Of a stretch of DNA of 64,000 nucleotides, positions 57,104 to 64,000 are shown in pieces. Source of the DNA: Perkinsus olseni (lineage: Eukaryota > Perkinsozoa > Perkinsida > Perkinsidae); the NCBI GenBank assembly GCA_013115135.1, contig JABANP010000026.1:124001-188000 (forward strand). Reading direction: 5' to 3'. Under the pieces are notes generated by a model, which saw only the letters and a program-made list of their open reading frames with translations, was not told where the DNA came from and searched no databases. The position numbers were made by a program, and so were the translations under genes. The first letter of the stretch is position 1; each line of letters opens with the position of its first letter.

Positions 57104-59542
57104 TTAGTCGCTATCGGAGCCTTCCTCCCCGCTGCTGCTGCTATCATCATCGTCGTCGCTGCCACTACTACCGCTCCCACTAGAACTGCTATCGGAGTCG
57201 GACTCCGCCGAGGAGCTGTCCTCCTCCTCATCCTCCTCGGCATCTCCTTTCCGTCGCTTCTTATCAGCAGGGGAACTCTAAAACGACAGCGCCAATCTAC
57301 CTTACAACGTATCCGAGGTTGGTGCTCGTACATCGTCGGTCTTCCTCTTCTTCTTGCTGGCACCCTCCGTAGCTCCTGCCTCTCCTTCCTCGACGGAGCC
57401 TTTCGAGGTCGAAACGAAAGCCTAAGGATATATATTCAACCCAATACCTCGCCTCCACTTGCTCACTTGCGCTTCCTCAACGGTGATGGGGCGTTGGAAC
57501 CAAGTACTCAAATCCTTAGCGTCAGAAGCAGTCGAGTCCCTCGACCGGCTGGGCAGGGACTCCACCCGCACCTTGGACAGCTTTCTCCTGAGAACACTCC
57601 TCTGTAAGCTGCCAACGCGGAGAGGCGCTCACCCTACCTCCCACTCGCGCCGCCAAAGCCGGCGCTCTGCTTCTTCCTCAGGAGCATCTTCGGACCGATC
57701 GGGCCATAAACGGCGGGCTTGTCCTTACCCGAGGGGACGTGGAATAGGAACTATCGAAACACCGAGAATACCACTATCGTCCGGCAGCCAACCCAATCCT
57801 CCAGACTCAGATGTCGCCCACCTCAGTCTCCTCATCTTCCTTCTGTCTAATCTGACCTTCATTGGACCACACAAATGATCGGCCCTGATACGAGAGGCTC
57901 ATGGACGATACCGACTGTAGGGGGTACACCCACTTTGTCAAGAAGAGCGTCTGTTGCGGTACCAGTATTATCCTCAGCTTCCAGGTTTCTGGTAGTATCC
58001 GAATTGGGGACCTAGGTTGACCGTAGGCATGCGTGCACGAAGCTGATACCAATTATTCCCGAAATCGTCCGAGTGTCACCCCCACCTACAGCCAAACTCG
58101 ACATCCTCATCCTCAGAGTCGCTATCCCTATTCCCCTCTCTCCGCAGGACTCCACCTGCCCAGGGCGGCGCCACAGCACTCGAGGGCGCCCCCATGCTGC
58201 TGCTCGCTCTCTTCCGATGCTTAGTAGCATGACCCGGCATGAGGTTCTCTGGGGGCTCGTCGAATTTGACCTACCCGCCAGAGGTGGACTTCCAGACCGT
58301 CTCACTTGCCAGAGGAGGATGACTTACTTGTATGTAGTCATGGCCAAGATAAAAGTCCACATTGGGCAAGAGGGGCAGCACCCGCTTGACGTGCTTCTTC
58401 CGCTTGAACGTAGGGTGATACAGCAGTCGGGTCTTGGCGAACTACCGGGGACTCGCGATGGCAGGCAGCAGTGTCGTCGACGGCAAGAGCTCACCTCAGC
58501 GTCCACCTCCTTGGCCTCCTCGAAGGACTTCTCCGCAACGTCGACCACCTCTCGCTCCGTTGGTACTGACAGAAAGCAAGCTATCACCGCTCCGCTTGAT
58601 TCCGCATAACACTTGAAGCCGATGTACGATCCACAACAGCAGCCGCCGCTCCACTACCATCCAATTTCTCTGCTTTCTTCTTCTGCTGCTTCTGTTTCTT
58701 CAACACCTCCGTTACCCTGTTATCGGTATCAAGGAAGATATCATTGGCCATGATCTTGGGCCGCCTCAAGAAGTGGGCGGTGTAAACGGCGCTCGCAGCT
58801 GAGCAGAGTTGATCGAAGAAAGGAAGCCCGGGAAGGACGCCGAACCTGGACTTGTCTCCTGGGGCTTGGCTTCAACCTCAGATGCCTTCCCAGCAGTCAG
58901 ATCGACAGTCGGTATATCTGAAAACAGCTGTGCACGCGTAGACTAGTACCACTCGTTCCGTCCAACCTGCGGCCTTCGCGACGAGGGCGTTGGAGGAGGT
59001 GCTCTCAGGTGGCTTGGAGGAGAGCAAGGCGAGGTCCTCAGGGTCCAACTTCGCCCGGTCTGACCCCGACAGCGGCTTGCACGCAGCATACCTGATCCAC
59101 TGAAGTCCCTCGAGGTTGACAGTGAGGGGAAGGCCCACATGGTAGGGTCGATGAGATCAATAAAGCCCAGCCTAGCCTCATCCACTATCGATGATACGGG
59201 GCCTAGGGCTCGGAAGGTGTAACGGAACTTCGATAGCTCCTCCGTGGAGACCTGGAAGGAAAGGGACGATCGCCGGGTCACGACAGCGCGAATCTGTCCC
59301 AACTCGACGCCGTTAACGGCCTTCTTCCCATTCGGCCTAATACTCACCTCCATCGGAGCGACTTTGAAGCCTGTATCAGGAACGGGGGTATCAACGTGGA
59401 ACTGGTAGTCAACTGCCAGTGTCTGAGATGAGGCAGGAGGGGGTCCAAGACAAACAGCAGCTCCACTCAGCAGGGGTCCTACCGCCTGTATCATATTGGC
59501 GTTTCGAAGGATGCCCAGCTTATTCAGGGCGTCCTTGTCCAA
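57104..59542 (-). CDS. Putative PAF1-like subunit of the RNA polymerase II PAF complex
   Basis: Landmarks match PAF1 in order, though weakly. ARLGFIDLIDP (PAF1 has LGVTIDLINP) is followed by KLDPEDLALLSSKPP (LDPADEKLLEE), the IMANDIFLDTDNRVTEVLKK basic segment, and EREVVDVAEKSFEEAKEVDA (ITAIEKTFEDAQ). Then comes HPTFKRKKHVKRVLPLLPNV and FYLGHDYIQ (the VMPVFPDFKMW region). The C-terminus is a Ser/Asp/Glu-rich tail, KKRKTDD then KKRRKGDAEEDEEED and ending SGEEGSDSD, as in PAF1, with stop at 57104-57106. The first exon in the given span begins MDKDALNKLGILRNANMIQA (ATG 59542) and holds about 130 residues I cannot place in PAF1. Exons further upstream may belong to the same gene. Several intron borders are unresolved. 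Confidence 0.5.
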
Positions 59543-59547
59543 GGTCT

Positions 59548-60571
59548 TCAGCTTCTCATTACGCAGCTCGGCATTGGCCCGGGCAGCGACCTCCCTGCAG
59601 ATGCGCCGATGACAGCCGACTGGCTAGCCCCCATACCCACCTGTTGCGTTCCCGGATTTGATGCCGACTTCGATGAGTCGAGGCGCTCTTCTCCCCCGTC
59701 CGGCCACTGGTGGAGGAGCCGTTGCTGGCCGTCGTGCTGGCCCGGGAGGACATGGACAGAGAAGCAGCAGCACAACCACTGTGAAGAAATCAATCCCTGT
59801 CGAGTACTGCAGAACGCAACAGCCATCGAAGGCCATCAGATTGCAATCGGTACTCCAATAGTACGGTCATGGCATGCATGCTGTCACTTCGAAGGGTCCA
59901 GTCGAGGCAGTACGGGGACGGACGAGGTCCCCTTCTGGGAAGCAAACTCAGTGGTATAATCCTGACAATGCAACCACCCTAAATGGACGTGCTGTGTGGG
60001 TTCGACAGTACGACCTGAAAGCTCTTGCCGGACTCAAGTGCCGTATAAAACTTGGTCTTCCCTGGTATCCTCGGCAGCTCCCTGTAGTCGCTTCGGAACT
60101 CAGCCTGGAGGGGGTAGGTGCATGGCGATGATGTCACGTGCGCTTACTGGGGCCGAGTAAAGGCTGTCCGACTGGACTGTTGGCCCATACCGTAACACGT
60201 GAGGCTTCATAACCTGCTGGAGGCAGTGCAGCGAAGACCTCCCAGGAGCGAGCCCTACTCGGAACCCCGGTCCCTTGCGCGTGAGCTTCGATATCTTATT
60301 CTGCATTCGGATCTCCTTCTCCACTTTATCGTAGCACACGGAGCTGCTCAGCGACCGGAAGTTGTTCTCTGCCCGTGTATTGGAGAGGGCGATCTGCGCA
60401 GGGACCTATCTCGCTGGCGGGGGGCGGTAGTCTACTACCTGCTCCTTCGATCTGAATGGACCCTGGATGGGCTGCTGCCGCCCTACATTGGCTGTCACGG
60501 TGGACAGCAAGAATTTCTGATACGCCTGACGGTAGAGGGTGCCACTGGAGACCCTCTACGAAGCCTACCAA
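59548..60571 (-). other. Protein-like exons of an unassigned gene, perhaps the 5' part of the PAF1-like gene
   Basis: In minus direction: QKFLLSTVTANVGRQQPIQG (about 60500), KVEKEIRMQNKISKLTRKGP and LHCLQQVMKPHVLRYGPTVQ (about 60320-60180), then a 43-nt intron (gtaagc...ccag, about 60109-60151) restoring SLYSAP-AEFRSDYRELPRIP and KTKFYTALESGKSFQVVLSN (about 60000). YCLDWTLRSDSMHAMTVLLE follows (about 59880). These look like real coding sequence, but I recognise no family. FRSDYRELPRIPGKTKFY could correspond to the PAF1 N-terminal NSLPDIP region. Confidence 0.4.
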
Positions 60572-60603
60572 GTCCGTGGCTGGGTCCCCTGCCAGGTCCT
60601 CCG

Positions 60604-61780
60604 CTACTGGCCGCTTCGGTGTAACCTAGGTTTCCCAGTGATTAGAAGGAGAATAGGAGCACGTACTTTAGCACGCCGCTGAGGTGATTTTTCGAAAGGC
60701 TTGGGCCTTCGAATGCTCTTGACCACTTTAGGTTTCGCGTACTTCCTAATTTGCGTTTCCACCGGCTAAGACGACATCCTGAAACCTTCGAGGACTGTGG
60801 TCTCCCTACCTCCCCTAGGACATGCGGCAGGGCCTTAGCATAGGGTGGGTTATAGACCCCGGGACACTGAGGAGACCACAGAGACGCGAAGGATTCAACA
60901 CCTCATCATAGTACAGAGCTGGTAGACACCAGATGACCGCACTCCGAAAGAATCTTCCGTATCGCAGATTCTTGGCCTCTCGCGTTCTCCTGTATCGGAG
61001 TAATTCCTCCTTCCATGTGCGTGCATAAGTACCTCTTCCTGAGCCTTAGACCGGGCGTCCGCTCGCTCTTGCAAGTAGCTCCGCGAACGCTCCCCCCTCT
61101 CAGCGACCTCCAACAGATATCTAAGTACACAACCGTCCGACTGTCCCCTTGCCTCCCAGAGCACCCCCGCGGTGGAGAGTACCACATCCCCACCTTTTCA
61201 TAGCGTAGTAGTCATGGAGGTACCTCCTGGACCAGAAGCCTTTGAAAACGCGTTGTATTGCTTCTGCCTGGGCGTTGAAGAACGCTAGCTGCTGCTCTCC
61301 GCGCTCCCTTGTCTGATTCCAGCCCTCACCAATAAGGATCAGTCACTCCCTTTACTACCCTCAGTGCCTTCACTTTGCACCTCCCGACATGGCCGCGATA
61401 GACACGCTGGATCGCCTCCACCGCCCGCCGGACCTAGCAACGTATCCTGGCCAGCGTATCATACGATCCCGAGTCGCGCACGCGGAAGAATTTTCATTGC
61501 CACCTCGAGGAACTCTCCACCAGCTACTACCCTCTCGTATTGAAACCGGCAGATGGCCCCGCGGAATATCCGCTGGATGTCCGCCGCTGCCCGCGTCTCT
61601 GCTGCATAGGAATCTTCTGCTGCTTGGATTTCATAGAAGAACCTGCGAATATCTTTTCTCTGAAAGATGCCAGCTCGACCTCCCGCGACGAAGCTTCCAG
61701 TAGCCTTTCCTTCGGTCGAAGGAGAAAAGCGAACTCGCTCCTCAACTGCATAGACTCGACAAAGACCGTCGGAGATCAGT
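60604..61780 (-). CDS. SPATA17-like IQ-motif (calmodulin-binding, flagellar) protein
   Basis: Three IQ motifs in minus order: AADIQRIFRGAICRFQYERV (about 61570), AVEAIQRVYRGHVGRCKVKA (about 61420) and EAIQRVFKGFWSRRYLHDYY (about 61250). The last, preceded by EQQLAFFNAQA and followed by AMKRW, parallels the SPATA17 segment YNAMAVRIQRRWRGYRVRKY. A Glu/Arg-rich helix YLLEVAERGERSRSYLQERA comes next (about 61110). The basic C-terminus KPKVVKSIRRPKPFEKSPQR (about 60720) corresponds to the Lys/Arg/Pro-rich end of SPATA17. SPATA17 is conserved in flagellated eukaryotes. The N-terminus is not settled: the frame is open to about 61780, and a Met at 61964 could be an earlier exon. Confidence 0.65.
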
Positions 61781-62141
61781 GAAAACAGCGATGATGAACA
61801 GGAGGTTGATGAGGACTGCGAGTAAGATGGGTGCAGAATTCTCCGTCACGCGCCACGAAATTGGCTCAAGCCAGTTTGTACATCAACAGCTCTCACCTGG
61901 CATACAGCTCATCCACTAGGGGTCGAATCAGCTGCTGGTCGGTGAGTGAGGAAGAAGGAGCCATTGGTGATGCTATACCAGGCGGAAAAATGACAGACTG
62001 CCGGGCGCGCGCTAAACGCATTTGGCAGTGCGTCGTTGTTGTGCTCTGCCGTGGGTAGGAGATCGTGACGTATCTTGGGGAGGTTGGCTTGGTGCTGCAT
62101 CGAAGGTGAACTGGACGGCAAATGGACTTCAGTACTTTTGA
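61781..62141. other. Divergent intergenic space
   Basis: Between the SPATA17-like gene (minus) and the USP gene (plus). It may include a first exon of the SPATA17-like gene (MAPSSSLTDQQLIRPLVDEL, minus, from 61964) ending at a donor-like gtgagag. No promoter motif could be assigned. Confidence 0.3.
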
Positions 62142-64000
62142 ATGAGCGGCGCCATTGCTTCTACCTCCAACGCGGTGGGCGGCAGCGTTACTTCCACGAG
62201 AACCTCCGCTGGCAATACCCGTGCGCAGGCAGCAGCAGCACCGACTGATCAAAATGGATTCGCCCCTCTCAAAGAGAACGAGGTATGGCATCCTAGGTTC
62301 ATCATGGGAAGATACGAAATAGGTTGGAGGTGACCCACCATGAGTGTTATCGTAGGTGGAACTCGTCATTAAGAGATTCTGGCGGGATACTCGGCCCCGC
62401 GTTTGCGTCCGCAGCGATGTGAAGAACGTCCGTGGGTTCAGCTTCAGGCTACTCGTCTGGCCCCAAGGGTAGTGGCGCTGGGGAGTAGTCCTTAACTCAG
62501 GGTACGTCACTGTAGATCCAAGTCCTCTCACAACCATCTATCGGCCTTCGTCGAAGTAGTGCCGCCACAAAACGTGAACTCGACCACCACTGCCAGTAGT
62601 GGCAACGACCCTGTCCAGTCGGGAGACGCTAGTGACGTTGAAAGTACTGCTCTGGACACGCTTGGAAGATACAACAGGATTGGTGATGGCGCTGTGTTGC
62701 AGAGCCTCGAGGAAAGCGAGCGAAGGTTGAGGATAGTGGCATTGAGGAGGATGATGACGAGTATCTTAGCTCGGACGAGGATGATGTCGAGCATGGCATG
62801 CCCATGGTCACCACTAATTCCGTAAAGGCTGATGATGATGAGGAGCCGCTTGAGCCCTATCCGCCTGACTGGTAATAGTAGTAGTTGTTGCCTCCCCTTG
62901 AAGGAGCGGTCATGGCGTTACTGCAGGTGCTGCCCCTGTGTCTACTATAAGATATCTGTGATGAATACTAAGCACAAGTTCCCTTACACCAAGACCGACA
63001 CCTGGACCTTCAGCTACGTCTGTCCGGACCGGGGTTGGCACACTCTTCTGGATACAAGGTACTGCCCATCCTCCGTAGGGACCGGACTCTCACCATCCCC
63101 CTAGGTTCGTTAATAGGAGGGACGGCTATCTCAGCTCGGACGGCACACTGGTGATACGAGCCAGCGTGTAAGGAGAGAGCCGTAGGAAGGTCGTCAATTG
63201 CCGGGCTTTAGTTACCCCCGGTTCGCCCACCCACTGAGTGTTGGGCCTCTAACGCGGTCTATGGCCCACGACTCCTGGTCGCGTCATCCGATGTCACCAG
63301 AGTACAGAGAGGCCCTCTGGGCAGTGGCCATGATGGAAGAAGAAGAGGATGGGGATGATGAGGAGAAGGGGCACGGAGAGGGGGAAGAGGGGGACGCTGC
63401 CGGGGGTGGGGATGTCGACGAAGCGTGTGGAAGCTCATGGAGGCTCCTGTCAGGTGGTGATGGCAGCAGTAGTGCTAGCTGCACTAAGTTGGGCTGTGAC
63501 TGCGATTGGGCCCCCCGCCCTGGCAACTTTGGCGGCGCCCTGCTCTCCAACGTGTTGGCCACGGATCATATTAACTCCCTCCTGCAAAGCCTCTTCTACA
63601 TCCCTGCGGTCCGCAAGGTACTACTGCCGCCGCCAGTGGGACCTTCATCGTCCGAATTACGATCAGGCGATCTACAGTATTGACACCAAGCCCAGCAGCG
63701 GTCCGGATCTCGGACCGCCACGTTCAAAAACGGGTGGTGACCGCAGCTCCGAGAGGCCGACAGTGATCGAAGCTTGCTGCTTTCAGGATACCGGATCTAG
63801 GTAGTGAGGACTCCGAGGCGGCAGCATACATCGAGGAGAGGGTGGACTCGCTGCAGTCCATCGAGGGGGACTTGGAGGGGGTCTGTGGCGACCTCAGGTT
63901 GATAATGGAATTGGTCACAGGAAAGTAGGCTGTTGCTTGATCGGTAAGATGTCACTGTGATGATGGCCAGGTCCGAGTACGCTCGGGTGGCCGAGAGGGA
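62142..64000 (+). CDS. USP7-like MATH-USP ubiquitin hydrolase, 5' part; expected catalytic Cys replaced (truncated at window edge)
   Basis: A likely first exon starts MSGAIASTSNAVGGSVTSTR (ATG 62142). A low-complexity acidic region (DSGIEEDDDEYLSSDEDD) precedes an end-of-MATH pattern: FPYTKTDTWTFSYVCPDRGW, HTLLDTR, then RDGYLSSDGTLVIRASV (about 62970-63170), as in USP7. A Met/Glu/Gly-rich insert (63330-63430) follows. The USP entry motif reads NVLATDHINSLLQSLFYIPA (63551-63610) where active USPs have NxGATCYxNSLLQxLF, so the nucleophile Cys is Asp and the Tyr is His. A 49-nt intron (63617-63665, gtacta...tcag) then gives RK-AIYSIDTKPSSG, matching USP7 RKAVYMMPT. The His box would lie beyond 64000. 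The MATH start and middle exons are approximate. Confidence 0.65.

Noticed and set aside
61893..62537. 214-codon minus-strand open frame
   Set aside because: It overlaps the first exon of the USP gene, has low-complexity Ser/Arg/Cys composition and no motif; only its end may contain a real SPATA17 exon.
1..64000. Bacterial or viral origin of the window, mobile elements with transposase or reverse transcriptase
   Set aside because: Spliceosomal introns and eukaryote-only genes run through the whole window; no transposase, reverse transcriptase or phage gene was recognised.

Overview
The window is nuclear DNA of a protist, most likely a Perkinsus-type alveolate. Eukaryote-only families are encoded on both strands, there are no operons, and the genes are cut by very short GT-AG introns. 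Introns that could be placed exactly are mostly 43-65 nt, with a few of about 190-230 nt. Intergenic spaces are short, GC is moderate, and several proteins are flagellar. The genus is inferred from this style and from the protein sequences; no search was run. Exon-intron models below were built by eye, so gene spans are more reliable than exact ends.

Layout. 1-3150: C-terminal half of an ABCF ATPase with a long charged tail, followed by a rearranged inverted copy. 3151-5758: poorly coding DNA ending in a run of hairpins. 5759-8999: kinesin-3 motor. 9000-9942: a second hairpin run. 9943-11320: kelch protein. 11883-17686 (minus): second-largest subunit of RNA polymerase III. 17912-20701 (minus): BT1-type folate/biopterin transporter. 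20917-24326 (minus): tail-anchored TPR protein resembling plant OEP61. 24764-26191: ABHD17-like hydrolase. 26977-28697: Pro/His-rich protein. 28868-29761: MgtE/SLC41 transporter. 30419-32187: ArfGAP. 32506-35993 (minus): protein with a two-component receiver domain. 36205-37718 (minus): MoaA. 37797-41106 (minus): coiled-coil protein with an adaptin-ear-like domain.

41523-49904 is the highlight: a gene for a protein of about 2,680 residues with a small N-terminal domain, an RIIa-like docking domain and six nearly identical complete creatine-kinase-type phosphagen kinase domains in one open frame. Three-domain flagellar creatine kinases are known from animals; I know of no six-copy, docking-domain version.

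49905-52056 is mostly unassigned and rich in hairpins. 52057-61780 (minus) carries a SET protein, a PP2C phosphatase, a cold-shock-domain protein, a small unknown gene, a PAF1-like protein, unassigned exons and a SPATA17-like IQ-motif protein. The right edge holds the 5' part of a USP7-like MATH-USP gene in which the expected catalytic Cys reads as Asp.

Three themes run through the window. First, flagellar proteins (multi-kinase, SPATA17-like) fit a biflagellate zoospore. Second, short perfect inverted repeats are concentrated in introns and intergenic DNA. Third, several conserved coding motifs are broken by a single extra base, always in the +1 sense.
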